DNA from: Palsa-504 sp050011155
Lineage (GTDB): Bacteria; Actinomycetota; Actinomycetes; Streptosporangiales; Streptosporangiaceae
Direction: 5' to 3'
Assembly: GCA_050011155.1 (NCBI GenBank)
Contig: JBEKJP010000012.1
Location: 18,718-82,717 of the forward strand
DNA length: 64,000 nucleotides
Shown here: positions 22,901 through 30,750 of the stretch, piece by piece
Position numbering within the stretch: position 1 is the first letter of the stretch
Layout: the number at the start of each line of letters is the position of its first letter
Position numbers and translations under genes: made by a program
Notes under the pieces: model-generated
The model's input: the letters and a program-made list of their open reading frames with translations, nothing else
Databases searched by the model: none
What the model was told of the DNA's origin: nothing

Positions 22901-25249
22901 ACTGAGGGCGGCTACACGATCCAGGGAACCCTCGCCCACCGTGTCAAGGTCATCAACTCTTCTACTGGCGCCTGGGAGTGGAAGCGGCTAGCCGACATCG
23001 CGCCAGGCGACACCCTGCCTATGCAGATGCGCACCCTGGTCGGCGAACCGCGTCATGTGCCGCTCCCCGTCCTCGACCAGGCGTACTACGCCGGAGACCG
23101 GCACGTCCGCGTCCCGGACGCGGTCAGCCCCGAGCTAGCCGAACTCGTGGGCTACTTCATGGGCGATGGCAGCCTGCACGCCAAGGGAATCCGGCTCTGC
23201 GTCGCCAATACTGACCTCGATGTCGCCGGACGGCTGAGCGTCCTGGCCAAGGAACTGTTCGGGCTGGAGCCCGCGGTCACCGCCCAGGAGGGTTATCAGG
23301 AGCTGACCCTGCAGTCGGTCCGGCTGGCGCGCTGGTGGCAGGCGGCCGGATTCGCCAAGAGCCTGCCCCATGCCGAGCACAGCGGTGAGGGGTGGGTCCC
23401 GAGGATCCCGTCGGCGATCCTCGAGGCGAATGACTCCGTGGTCTATGGCGCATTCCTGCGAGGCTTGTTCGAGGCCGATGGCACGGTTCTGGAAGGCGTG
23501 CCTAGCTTGTCCACCGCCCATGAATCATTCGCGGCGGAGATTCGCACTCTGCTCCTCGCCATGGGCTTGGCCACCACAACCAGGGAAACGGTCAGTGGCT
23601 GGGGCGGTCCTATTTTCCAGATCAGGCTCCGGAACGTCGACCATGCGCTCAACTTCGGCGAGTTGATCGGGTTCATTGGCCAGCGCAAGGACCGTCTGGT
23701 CGCTGAACTGGAGCCGGGGCAGTCAGCGAAGAAGGACTACGTGCTCCTGCCCAGCGATGTGTGGACCGAGCTCGTTCCGGTGGGCCATCGAGTCAGGAAC
23801 GCGATGGTGCAGTCGCTCCGCAAGCACGGTGGCGTCCCGCGCATGCTCGCGTCCCGTATCTTCGAGGAGACGCTTGACGACCGGCTCGGCACGGCCCTCG
23901 GCTACCTCTTCGAGCAGGTGGAGGCCAATGAGGACGGCGGCGTTCAGCCCACCTATGACCTGTCGGTGCCGGAGAACGTGACCTACGTCGCGAACGGCAT
24001 GGTGAGCCACAACACCATCGGCCTGATGATGGACTGCGACACCACTGGTATCGAGCCCGATCTGGCCCTGGTCAAGTTCAAGAAGCTGGTCGGCGGCGGC
24101 TCCATGCAGATCGTCAACCAGACCGTGCCCCGGGCCCTGAAGAACCTCGGTTACCCGCACGAGCAGGTCGAGGCGATCACCGAGTACATCGCCGAGCACG
24201 GCCACGTGGTCAACGCCCCCGGCCTGCGGCCCGAGCACTATGAGGCGTTCGACTGCGCGATGGGCGAGCGTGCGATCAGCCCGATGGGCCACGTCCGGAT
24301 GATGGCCGCCGTCCAGCCGCACCTGTCCGGCGCGATCAGCAAGACGGTCAACATGCCGGAGAGCGCCACCGTCGATGAGATCGAGGAGATCTACTTCGAG
24401 GGCTGGAAGCTCGGCCTGAAGGCGCTGGCCATCTACCGGGACAACTGCAAGGTTGGCCAGCCGCTGTCCGTGTCGAAGAGGCAGCCCGCCGAGGCGAGCG
24501 CCGCCGACGCCACCCCAGCCCCGGCACCCGAGCAGCACCGGCCGGTCCGCCGCCGCCTGCCCCGGCAGCGTCCCGCCATGGTGACCAGGTTCTCCGTGGC
24601 CGGCGCCGAGGGCTACATGACGGTCTCGAACTACCCGGACGACGGCGTGGGCGAGGTGTTCCTCAAGCTCGGCAAGCAGGGATCGACCCTGGCCGGCGTG
24701 ATGGACGCCTTCTCCATGGCCATCTCGGTCGGCCTGCAGTACGGCATCCCGCTCGACTCCTACGTGGCCAAGTTCACCAACATGCGGTTCGAGCCGGCCG
24801 GCCTCACCGACGACCCGGACATCAGGCTGGCCAGCTCGGTGATGGACTACATCTTCCGCCGCCTGGCGCTGGACCACCTGTCCTACGAGGACCGCGCCGA
24901 GCTCGGCATCCTGTCCGCCGCCGAGCGCGCCGCCGAGGTAGCCGGCCACGACCCGGCCGCGCTGACCGAGGAGGTCGACCCGGTCGAACTCGCCCAGTCG
25001 GCCGCAGTAGAGCAACCCCATTACACCGAACGTGATGCCGTCCCCGCCCCGCCCCCCGCTCGAGCCCCGTCGGCAGCGGCGCCCTTTCCGGCCGGAGCCT
25101 CGGGCCCGCACAGCACGGCCGAGCTGATCGAAGCGCAACAAGGACGGACCGCGGACGCCCCGCTGTGCCTCACCTGCGGCACCAAGATGCGCCCGGCCGG
25201 CAGCTGCTACGTCTGCGAAGGCTGCGGCTCCACCAGCGGCTGCAGCTAG
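19982..25249 (+). CDS. nrdJ: Adenosylcobalamin-dependent ribonucleotide reductase with two inteins
   Basis: Class II reductase that makes dNTPs aerobically or anaerobically using vitamin B12. The precursor is 1755 residues. Removing intein 1 (residues 165-521) and intein 2 (915-1344) leaves 968 residues, a normal NrdJ length. Splicing rejoins SPQQVSA-CFILAVDD and LLAPTG-TIGLMMDCDTTG. The mature enzyme has NPCSEYMSLDNSSCNLASIN (active-site Cys and Glu), a proline/alanine-rich linker and a C-terminal zinc-ribbon (CLTCGTKMRP ... CEGCGSTSGC) that re-reduces the enzyme. Both inteins sit at catalytic-core sites. The intein DNA is visibly less GC-biased than the exteins. Start ATG preceded by AAGGGGG. 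Likely in one operon with nrdR and under NrdR control. A strong terminator-like hairpin follows. Confidence 0.96.
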   Translation: MTETVSGATTRKGKTAQLSKAESNRSKLKMQRIHTTPGVHPYDQVTWERRDVVMTNWRDGSINFEQHGVEFPDFWSVNAANIVTTKYFRGAVGTPQREWSLKQLIDRVVGTYEKAGREHGYFAADEDAEIFGHELRYALVHQIFSFNSPVWFNVGTTSPQQVSACQPYDALVSTPGGLVPIGKLVEDDAVGAKVYDAHGVTKVIATKANGVKQVLRLHTKAGYTLDVTSDHLVWRSSDRDTGRFVPAGSLKPGDTLQWHRRDSHGQAEISRYEIAEAALAGWLQSDGFVGQYDGTNRSLTIEAMTVTDAELAWVTESLDILFAGVHRHERHVSTQDERLDCRRTRLYGEVLRDFADRWDLLARGTEMTVPHRLFTAPLPVVAAYLRSVFQAEGFVSAHKSSTLVEVDMISEQLIRGMQQLLLRFGIYSRVGFKADARADRYGCWTLRIQTTGDRRIFADAIGFIDPVKAAKLERSFDLPGLAAGETKRLEIGRVEELGAMEVYDIQTESGEYLSGNLRVHNCFILAVDDTMDAILDWYREEGLIFKGGSGAGVNLSKIRSSKELLSSGGTASGPVSFMRGADASAGTIKSGGATRRAAKMVVLDVDHPDVADFITTKAREEDKVRALRDAGFDMDLGGKDIVSVQYQNANNSVRVSDEFMRAVEEGKEFDLLARRTGEVVERIDARKLMREMAQAAWECADPGIQYDGTINDWHTNPESGRISASNPCSEYMSLDNSSCNLASINLLKFLRDDDTFDAARFAKITQLIITAMDISICFADFPTEKIAETTRAYRQLGIGYANLGALLMATGHAYDSEGGRAIAAAITSLMTGAAYRTSAELAAAVGPYDGYARNAKPHKRVIRKHADASEQIRPVGTIEREILSLASQTWQECIDLGEANGYRNAQASLLAPTGCLTADTLITTDRGLVRLGEIGDVYGDRWQNLDLTVSTDEGPRQATKFFVNGEEPTRRISTEGGYTIQGTLAHRVKVINSSTGAWEWKRLADIAPGDTLPMQMRTLVGEPRHVPLPVLDQAYYAGDRHVRVPDAVSPELAELVGYFMGDGSLHAKGIRLCVANTDLDVAGRLSVLAKELFGLEPAVTAQEGYQELTLQSVRLARWWQAAGFAKSLPHAEHSGEGWVPRIPSAILEANDSVVYGAFLRGLFEADGTVLEGVPSLSTAHESFAAEIRTLLLAMGLATTTRETVSGWGGPIFQIRLRNVDHALNFGELIGFIGQRKDRLVAELEPGQSAKKDYVLLPSDVWTELVPVGHRVRNAMVQSLRKHGGVPRMLASRIFEETLDDRLGTALGYLFEQVEANEDGGVQPTYDLSVPENVTYVANGMVSHNTIGLMMDCDTTGIEPDLALVKFKKLVGGGSMQIVNQTVPRALKNLGYPHEQVEAITEYIAEHGHVVNAPGLRPEHYEAFDCAMGERAISPMGHVRMMAAVQPHLSGAISKTVNMPESATVDEIEEIYFEGWKLGLKALAIYRDNCKVGQPLSVSKRQPAEASAADATPAPAPEQHRPVRRRLPRQRPAMVTRFSVAGAEGYMTVSNYPDDGVGEVFLKLGKQGSTLAGVMDAFSMAISVGLQYGIPLDSYVAKFTNMRFEPAGLTDDPDIRLASSVMDYIFRRLALDHLSYEDRAELGILSAAERAAEVAGHDPAALTEEVDPVELAQSAAVEQPHYTERDAVPAPPPARAPSAAAPFPAGASGPHSTAELIEAQQGRTADAPLCLTCGTKMRPAGSCYVCEGCGSTSGCS
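20474..21544 (+). mobile_element. Intein 1 of NrdJ (357 residues, with LAGLIDADG homing endonuclease)
   Basis: Begins with Cys (CQPYDALVSTPGGLVP) and ends in VHN before an extein Cys, the splicing residues of a class 1 intein. Block B is VTSDHLVW (TxxH). Two LAGLIDADG-type helices are present: AGWLQSDGFVG and LRSVFQAEGFVS, with acidic residues retained, so the endonuclease may be active. Block F is VYDIQTESGEYLSGN. The insertion point is immediately before the conserved Cys of SACFIL, which in class II reductases is one of the redox-active cysteines. Confidence 0.92.
22724..24013 (+). mobile_element. Intein 2 of NrdJ (430 residues, with LAGLIDADG homing endonuclease)
   Basis: Begins with Cys (CLTADTLITTDRGLVRLGEI) and ends in VSHN before an extein Thr. 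Block B is GTLAHRVKV. LAGLIDADG motifs are LVGYFMGDGSL and FLRGLFEADGTVL, both with their Asp. Block F is PTYDLSVPENVTYVANG. The insertion is in the LAPTG-T loop of the reductase. It shows little resemblance to intein 1 beyond family motifs, so the two probably arrived separately. Confidence 0.93.
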
Positions 25250-25263
25250 TTAGCTGAACGGGA

Positions 25264-25298
25264 GGGAGATGCGCCGTGATGATCACGGTGCATCTCCC
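25264..25298 (+). terminator. Long hairpin terminator of nrdJ
   Basis: A 15-bp stem (25264-25278 paired with 25284-25298, one G-T wobble) with a 5-nt loop begins 14 nt after the nrdJ stop codon. No T tract follows. It is the strongest hairpin in this region. Confidence 0.72.
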
Positions 25299-25333
25299 TC
25301 ATCAGCTAATGGCCGTGAACCTATATAGAGAGA

Positions 25334-25891
25334 ATGGCAATGCACTTCCCTGACCTCAACGACGAAGTACGCGCCGTCATGCTTGAGGAGATTCGCTTTG
25401 ACCTAGAGCGGGATAAGCTGCATATGAGCAACCGGCTAAGCCTGGCTGGGCAGGAGATCTGGCCCCGCCTGCTCGCTCATGCCGCCGAGAATGGTACTCC
25501 GCAGTCCTTGGCCAGCGAGCTGCGCAAGAATGGTCGTATGCTGGCCTCCGAGATGTCTCACCGCAACGGGAAGCCGTATCCGAAGGCTGTACCGCGTAAC
25601 GCGCCAGAAACACTGGCCGAAGGCGAATTCAACCGCTTTTATATTCGAGCCATCTGCGCGATCGCCCTCCGTCGTGACCAGGCCGATGTTGAGGTATACC
25701 GCGCAAAGGACGTGATCAACCCTCGCCCCGAATCTGTCTCGAAGATCGGATCGCGCGTCGATGCCGAGGCTCTTCTAAACGATCTTCGCACCAGCATTGG
25801 CGTGGAGTCCGCCCTGGGAATACCGGCCGGACCTAACTCCGGTTTGAGCGTGTGCTTGCTTCCGATCACGGCACCCTTCTCGGTCACCTGA
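25334..25891 (+). CDS. Conserved hypothetical protein
   Basis: A 185-residue soluble protein without recognised domain. Conserved-looking parts are EEIRFDLERDKLHMSNRLS near the start, AEGEFNRFYIRAICAIA in the middle, EVYRAKDVINPRPES, and a final GIPAGPNSGLSVCLLP. Proteins of this pattern occur in actinobacterial chromosomes and plasmids, with no known function. Its base composition is less GC-rich than the flanking housekeeping genes. GAGAGA lies 8 nt before the ATG as a weak ribosome-binding site. It lies downstream of the nrdJ terminator and is followed by its own terminator, so it is probably monocistronic and possibly horizontally acquired. Confidence 0.7.
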   Translation: MAMHFPDLNDEVRAVMLEEIRFDLERDKLHMSNRLSLAGQEIWPRLLAHAAENGTPQSLASELRKNGRMLASEMSHRNGKPYPKAVPRNAPETLAEGEFNRFYIRAICAIALRRDQADVEVYRAKDVINPRPESVSKIGSRVDAEALLNDLRTSIGVESALGIPAGPNSGLSVCLLPITAPFSVT

Positions 25892-26262
25892 TCGCGGAGT
25901 AAATAGCAGCCCTCGAGCGAGAAGGGTCCCAGTCCCATCATAAGTGTGTAATTGGGCATCAGCGAGTCGGCCAGTACTGAGAAGCTCTCTGCCACCGTTC
26001 CGAAGGGCCGCACCACGGGCGCCCCGCTTGGCCTCATCATCAACAGCTCAGGGGATGCGGGCACTCGCCCGCATCCCCTTAAGCGCATTCTGGGTTCTGC
26101 CGTCCATCCATTGGTGGCTTGACAGCACCTGCCGCTCCCCCCGCCGCGCAGCGCCACTGGGGATATCCCCTAGGGGAACGCGCAGCCACCAGGAGAAACT
26201 CAGTGGGGGAGTGGGTGATCTTCCTGAGGCGGGACGGCATCCCGCCGGCCGATGATGAAGCC
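25892..26262. other. 371-nt spacer between the hypothetical gene and the PspC gene
   Basis: Contains the terminator at 26050-26079. An open frame starting at 26119 and running into the PspC gene is treated as an unlikely N-terminal extension. No other gene or repeat is supported. Confidence 0.5.
26050..26079 (+). terminator. Hairpin terminator, 13-bp perfect stem
   Basis: AGGGGATGCGGGC (26050-26062) pairs with its complement at 26067-26079 across a 4-nt loop and is followed by TAAGCGCATT. It lies 160 nt after the stop of the hypothetical gene. Confidence 0.7.
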
Positions 26263-26574
26263 ATGGAAACGAACAACATTCCCCCGCAAGACGATATCCG
26301 CGATGGCGCCACCGCCAAGGACCGGACCGGTCAGCGGACGCTCCGGCGCCCCGCGCAGAACCGGATCTTCGCCGGCGTCGGCGCCGGCGTCGCAGACTAC
26401 CTCGGCACCGATGTGACCGCGACCCGAGCAGGCCTGGCCGCGGTCGCGATCCTCGGCCACGTGGTGATCCCGGCCTACGCCGTCGGCTGGGCCCTGATGC
26501 CCGAGGAGGGCAAGTCGCGGTCCCGCGCCGCCGAGTTCCTCGACTCGGTAAACAGCCGCGTGCGGCAGGCATGA
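26263..26574 (+). CDS. PspC domain-containing protein
   Basis: A 103-residue protein with the PspC domain at about residues 25-88: RPAQNRIFAGVGAGVADYLGTD, then a hydrophobic helix (AVAILGHVVIPAYAVGWALMP). PspC-domain proteins are small inner-membrane proteins linked to envelope-stress sensing. The ATG at 26263 (METNNIPPQDD) is chosen because the domain then starts at the usual distance; upstream in-frame starts would add a run unlike the family. It stands alone, without pspA or a histidine kinase next to it. Confidence 0.8.
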   Translation: METNNIPPQDDIRDGATAKDRTGQRTLRRPAQNRIFAGVGAGVADYLGTDVTATRAGLAAVAILGHVVIPAYAVGWALMPEEGKSRSRAAEFLDSVNSRVRQA

Positions 26575-26696
26575 TCGCCGTCCCCGGCGGTCGGCGCCCT
26601 GCCAGGACGCCGCGCGCTCGCCGTCGGGGGCCGAGCAGCGCCTCGCCGGTCGCCCCGATACCGGGATCATCAGCGGCAAGGTGGCCATATAGTCTT

Positions 26697-26765
26697 CGGC
26701 AGATCGGCTATACATATAGCGGCAGATCGCGCACGTACCATTCGGCAGACCGGCCACGAACCATG
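26697..26765 (+). repeat. Three tandem 23-bp repeats upstream of the ATPase-glycosyltransferase gene
   Basis: CGGCAGATCG begins at 26697 and 26720, and CGGCAGACCG at 26743, an exact 23-bp period. The rest of each unit diverges. The first unit contains GCTATA-CA-TATAGC, a small palindrome. The array ends 24 nt before the GTG start at 26790, so it overlaps or abuts the promoter and resembles an operator or iteron set. Confidence 0.65.
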
Positions 26766-26789
26766 TTCTAGCTGCTGTAATGTTATTTC

Positions 26790-29603
26790 GTGAGTGATGC
26801 GAATGGTTTGTTCACGCGACATGCTGAGCGGATGACCGCTGAGGCTCTGGCGGATACTCGCGTCGTCGTGGTCAACGGTGCTCGGCAGGTAGGCAAGAGC
26901 ACCCTTGCGGAACTCATCGTTGCCAGGTCTGCTGGTGCGCGCGAACTGTACCTGGACGACCAGGCGGTTCGCGCCGCTGCGGAATCGGATCCTAGCGCTT
27001 TCGTCCGGCATGACGGCTTGCTGATGATCGACGAGATCCAGCGGGTGCCCGAACTGCTGCTCGCCATCAAGCGCGAGGTGGATCGGGATACACGCCCTGG
27101 CCGGTTCCTGCTGACAGGTTCGGCTCGCCTTCTAGGACTTCGGGACCTGCCTGATGCGCTGCCAGGACGCGCCGAGACCATCGAGTTGTGGCCGCTGTCG
27201 CAGGGGGAGATCGACTCTGCCGCGGACGGATTCGTGGACGCCGTCTTCCGGTCCGACGGGAACGTCCGGATGCCGCCATGTTCGCTGACCAAGCGCGACT
27301 ATGTGACGCGGGCGCTGCGCGGCGGATACCCAGAGGCGGTCCGCCGTGACCCGGGGCGCCGTCGGGCGAGGTTTTTTGACTCCTACGCGACGGACCTGGT
27401 GACCCGTGACGTCAAGCAGATATCCGACATCGAGCGGCCGGCCGAGATGCGCCGCCTGCTGAGCGTAGTGGCCGCCCGGATGGGGACCCTGGCGGTTGCC
27501 CAGTCGATAGCGAACGATATTGCCTTGCCGCGGCGGACGCTGTCACGCTATCTGGACCTGCTCGAGCTGATCTTCGTGATCAAGCGCATCCCCGCGTGGT
27601 CATCGAACATGACCACCCGCGCGATATCCACCCCGAAGCTGATCGTCATCGACTCCGGACTGGGCGGCAGGCTCATCGGCATGTCGGAGGAACGAGCCAA
27701 GGATCCGACTGCCCCGGTCGGCCCGCTGCTGGAGAACTTCGCGATCGGCGAGGTGGCGCGCCAGCTCACCTGGGCCGAAGAGCCCGTACAGCTCTTCCAC
27801 TATCGTGACCGCGACCAAGTGGAAGTGGACATGGTGCTAGAGCATGCGGCCGGTCCCGTGGTGGGCATCGAGGTCAAAGCGGCCGAGACCGTCCGTGCCG
27901 AAGACTTCCGCGGCCTGCGCCACTTGGCAAACCGGCTCGGAGACCGCTTCCGGGCCGGGATTGTCCTCTACGCCGGAGAGCAGCAGCTCTCCTTCGGAGA
28001 CCGCCTAACTGCCCTCCCCATGGCCGCCCTGTGGACGCTCGACGAGTCAGCGTCCTTATCGGCTAACAGACGAGGCGTTGGCGGGCGGCGCTCGCTGAAC
28101 GGCCTTCGGGGTGCCCGAGGGTCTGCTGAAAGGATGCTCAAATACCCCGCTGCGGTAGCAAGACATGCCTACGTTCGGGAAGTGCGACTAGCGCGGGCGG
28201 TGCGGATGCCATGGCCGCTGCTCGCTGTCCTGGCCGTCCAGGCCGCGCTGTCGGCCAGCATGGTGCGGACGAGGACTGCATTCGGGGACGAGGCGCTGTA
28301 CCTGTCGGCCGGGCATCTCGAGTGGTCGCACTGGCTGCACGGCACCCAGATCCCGGTGTATCAGACCTGGTTTTCCGGCGCTCCCGTCATCTACCCGCCG
28401 ATCGGAGCCGTCGCCGACAGTGTCGGCGGGCTGGCCGCGGCCCGCCTGCTGTCCCTGGTCTTCATGCTCGGCGTGACGTCCTTCGTCTGGGCTACGGCGA
28501 TCAGGTTGCTCGCGGACCGGCGCACCTCCTTCTTCGCCGCCGCGCTGTTCGCCGCGCTCGCCCCGACGTTGCACCTGGGCTCGTTCGCGACCTACGACGC
28601 ACTGGCGCTGCTGCTCCTGGCCGTGGCGACCTGGTGTGCCGCCGGAGCCCGGGACGGCCAGCATGTGATCCGGCGGATAACCGCGGCGGGGATTCTGCTG
28701 GCCCTGGCCAACGCGACCAAGTACGCGACGGTCCTTTACGACCCCACCGTACTCGGCGTCACGGTCCTGAGCTCGTGGCCGGACGCCGGGTGGAAGGTGG
28801 CGCTTCGGCGGGCGGCCCTCCTCGCGGGCACCGCGGCCGCCGTCCTGGCCGTGCTGTTGGCACTGGGTGGGCCCGGCTATCTCACCGGGATCCGGGTGAC
28901 CACGACCGGGCGCGCCCACGGAACCGCTACCGCCGCACTGGTGTTCGCCGATGCGTGCTCGTGGACCGCTGTCGTGCTGGTCCCGGCCGTCATCGCGGCC
29001 GTCGTCGGCGCGGTGCGCCGGCAGTGGTCGCAGGCGCTGCTGCTGGCCGTGCTCGCGCTCTCGGCGCTGCTGGCGCCGGCCGATCAGGCGCGCATCCAGA
29101 CCGCGACGTCGCTGAACAAACACGTCGATTTCGGTGCCTGGTTCGCCGCCATCGCGGCCGGCTACCTGCTGAGCAGCCTGTGCCGGAGGCGGGCGATCCT
29201 GATCGCGCTGCTGGCGGCCTTCATCCCGGTGACTTCGGTGGGCACCGCCCAGGCGGACGCCATGATCGACTGGCCGGGCGTGACCGGGCTCGTCAAGGTG
29301 GTCCGTCCCATGACTGACCACGGCGGGCACTTTCTCGTGGAAACCACCGATGTCCTTATGTACTACCTGCCGGGGACGACGTGGCGGCAGTGGTCGAACA
29401 CGCAGAACGACAACCTGGCGTATTACCAGCAGGCGCTCGCGCAGCACTACTTCTCGGTGGTGATCCTCAGCTTCAACCAGACGCCGTCGGCCGACTATGC
29501 GATATCCCTCGATATGGCCACGGCCGGCGGCTACCAGTTGGCCGCGAAGGTGCGCTCAGGAAGGACGGTCTTCTACGTGTGGCAGGACATAGGCCGGGTG
29601 TGA
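26790..29603 (+). CDS. Fusion of a DUF4143 AAA ATPase with a GT-C (ArnT/PMT-like) membrane glycosyltransferase
   Basis: One uninterrupted 937-codon frame. Residues 1-420 are a complete ATP-binding protein of the AAA_14/DUF4143 family: Walker A GARQVGKST (30-38), Walker B LMIDEIQRVPELL (78-90), LLTGSARLL, and a C-terminal restriction-nuclease-like stretch with EVDMVLE and VVGIEVKAAE. It ends at GDRLTALPMAALW, the usual end of such proteins. After an Arg/Gly/Ser linker, residues 473-937 form a multi-pass membrane protein with FGDEALYLSAGHLEW (Asp500-Glu501) in the first outer loop, the catalytic signature of GT-C lipid-sugar-dependent glycosyltransferases, and about ten hydrophobic segments. 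I know of no natural DUF4143-GT-C architecture, so this may be two genes joined by loss of a stop codon. An in-frame ATG at 28206 could start the transferase alone. Start GTG at 26790. Confidence 0.75.
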   Translation: MSDANGLFTRHAERMTAEALADTRVVVVNGARQVGKSTLAELIVARSAGARELYLDDQAVRAAAESDPSAFVRHDGLLMIDEIQRVPELLLAIKREVDRDTRPGRFLLTGSARLLGLRDLPDALPGRAETIELWPLSQGEIDSAADGFVDAVFRSDGNVRMPPCSLTKRDYVTRALRGGYPEAVRRDPGRRRARFFDSYATDLVTRDVKQISDIERPAEMRRLLSVVAARMGTLAVAQSIANDIALPRRTLSRYLDLLELIFVIKRIPAWSSNMTTRAISTPKLIVIDSGLGGRLIGMSEERAKDPTAPVGPLLENFAIGEVARQLTWAEEPVQLFHYRDRDQVEVDMVLEHAAGPVVGIEVKAAETVRAEDFRGLRHLANRLGDRFRAGIVLYAGEQQLSFGDRLTALPMAALWTLDESASLSANRRGVGGRRSLNGLRGARGSAERMLKYPAAVARHAYVREVRLARAVRMPWPLLAVLAVQAALSASMVRTRTAFGDEALYLSAGHLEWSHWLHGTQIPVYQTWFSGAPVIYPPIGAVADSVGGLAAARLLSLVFMLGVTSFVWATAIRLLADRRTSFFAAALFAALAPTLHLGSFATYDALALLLLAVATWCAAGARDGQHVIRRITAAGILLALANATKYATVLYDPTVLGVTVLSSWPDAGWKVALRRAALLAGTAAAVLAVLLALGGPGYLTGIRVTTTGRAHGTATAALVFADACSWTAVVLVPAVIAAVVGAVRRQWSQALLLAVLALSALLAPADQARIQTATSLNKHVDFGAWFAAIAAGYLLSSLCRRRAILIALLAAFIPVTSVGTAQADAMIDWPGVTGLVKVVRPMTDHGGHFLVETTDVLMYYLPGTTWRQWSNTQNDNLAYYQQALAQHYFSVVILSFNQTPSADYAISLDMATAGGYQLAAKVRSGRTVFYVWQDIGRV

Positions 29604-29943
29604 GAGCGCAGGTCCTCATGCCGCGGCCGACACTGTACTAGCCGTCCCCTTGGCCCCGTCCGCCTCATCCGGTTCAGTGGCTGCGGCGGCCTGCCGGGCA
29701 CAGGGATGCGGCCGGGGTCTGACGCCGGTCTTGGCCGCGCGGCGTACCGGGACGATGTGGAGGTGTCGCATAGCGCGCGTCGGGAAATAAACCGCAGAGT
29801 CTCCTTCGCGAGCCTTAATTGTGCCAGTTCTGGCGTACATGCGGCCGGGCTTCTGCCCGCGCTAGCGTGATCACTTCTGGAATCGTTCCTGCCGGGACCC
29901 CGGAGACGGATGTGATTGCCAGTCACAGGCCCATGAGCAGGTG

Positions 29944-30003
29944 TTTCATGATCGCGAAAACTTTACTACGGAAAATGATATAAAAGTCTTCGCGATCATG
30001 AAA
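29944..30003. repeat. 60-bp inverted-repeat element with TTTCATGATC termini
   Basis: Perfect 15-bp arms TTTCATGATCGCGAA (29944-29958) and its complement (29989-30003) flank a 30-nt AT-rich centre. The outer TTCATGATC sequence also ends the inverted repeat at 51055-51113, which is almost the same overall length, and the same bases lie at the tip of the element at 48391. Confidence 0.7.
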
Positions 30004-30101
30004 AACGCCGCCTGGGGCGCAGCCGGGGCGCCGGTAATTATGAAGAAATCGAAGCCAGCTCACACTAAAACATCGGGTTATATTTCGACGCTCCCATAGG
30101 A

Positions 30102-30126
30102 CCGGGACGATGCCACATCGTCCCGG
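30102..30126. terminator. Hairpin terminator, 11-bp perfect stem
   Basis: CCGGGACGATG (30102-30112) pairs with CATCGTCCCGG (30116-30126) over a 3-nt loop. It lies between convergent genes, about 75 nt beyond the DinB stop, and could serve either strand. Confidence 0.65.
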
Positions 30127-30201
30127 CGGCAGACGGCCCACCACCGGGACCCGGTGCGGCGCCTAGGCCAGTCCCGCGACCGCTGAACCGCGCTGACGCG
30201 G

Positions 30202-30690
30202 TTACCGGGTGAGGACGAGCCACTGACCGCCGTCGATCAGCTCGCGGGCCGCGTCCAGGTGGCCGGCGTGGGCGGCGGTCTCGGTGATCACGTGCAGGAT
30301 CGTCTTGCGCAGCGGCCGGGGCGGGAGGTTCTTGAAGAAGTCGGGCCACCACCTCGGCATCGCGTCGACCGGCGTCGCGGCGATGATCGCGTTGGCCCTG
30401 GCTATCTCGTCCCGGTACAGGCCGAAGATCTCGGCCCCAGTGACATCCGCCGGGACCTGCCACGCCTCGTCCCCGGACGTCAGCGTGATCGGCTCGCCCG
30501 CGACGGCCCCGCGGAACCAGAACTGCTCGACCTCCACCGCGAGGTGCTGGACCATGCCCAGGGCCGTCCAGGCCGACGGCAGCACCGGCCGCCGCAGGTC
30601 GTCCTCGGACAGTCCGTCCAGCGCGCCGAGCACGTGCTCGCGCTGTTGGTTCAGCATGGCCAGCAGCGCGTCCTTTTCGTCATCCACCAT
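30202..30690 (-). CDS. DinB / DUF664 family protein
   Basis: A 162-residue four-helix-bundle protein of the DinB superfamily. Putative metal ligands are His49 (MVQHLAVEVEQFW) and two His residues in HVITETAAHAGHLDAARELI near the C-terminus. Some members are thiol transferases (for example mycothiol- or bacillithiol-dependent) and others have no known function; mycothiol is made by this organism, so a mycothiol-dependent role is possible. The ATG at 30690 is chosen because the long open frame extending upstream to 31566 runs antisense through the sulfatase gene. The two genes are divergent, with 60 nt between them. Confidence 0.8.
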   Translation of the reverse strand: MVDDEKDALLAMLNQQREHVLGALDGLSEDDLRRPVLPSAWTALGMVQHLAVEVEQFWFRGAVAGEPITLTSGDEAWQVPADVTGAEIFGLYRDEIARANAIIAATPVDAMPRWWPDFFKNLPPRPLRKTILHVITETAAHAGHLDAARELIDGGQWLVLTR

Positions 30691-30750
30691 GTCAGCATGA
30701 CGCACGAACCTACCGGAAATAAGCACTTCCGCCCCTGGTAGGGTCGCGGA

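Larger units (their letters stand above)
29604..30201. other. 598-nt non-coding spacer with an AT-rich inverted-repeat element
   Basis: No gene supported; small open frames are non-coding in character. It lies between convergent genes and contains an AT-rich inverted repeat (29944-30003) and a terminator hairpin (30102-30126). Base composition around 29940-30090 is markedly more AT-rich than the neighbours. Confidence 0.6.

Noticed and set aside
25639..26157. 172-codon minus-strand frame across the hypothetical gene and its 3' spacer
   Set aside because: It overlaps a better gene; a stretch reading VAESFSVLADSLMPNY looked protein-like but no family or start signal supports it.
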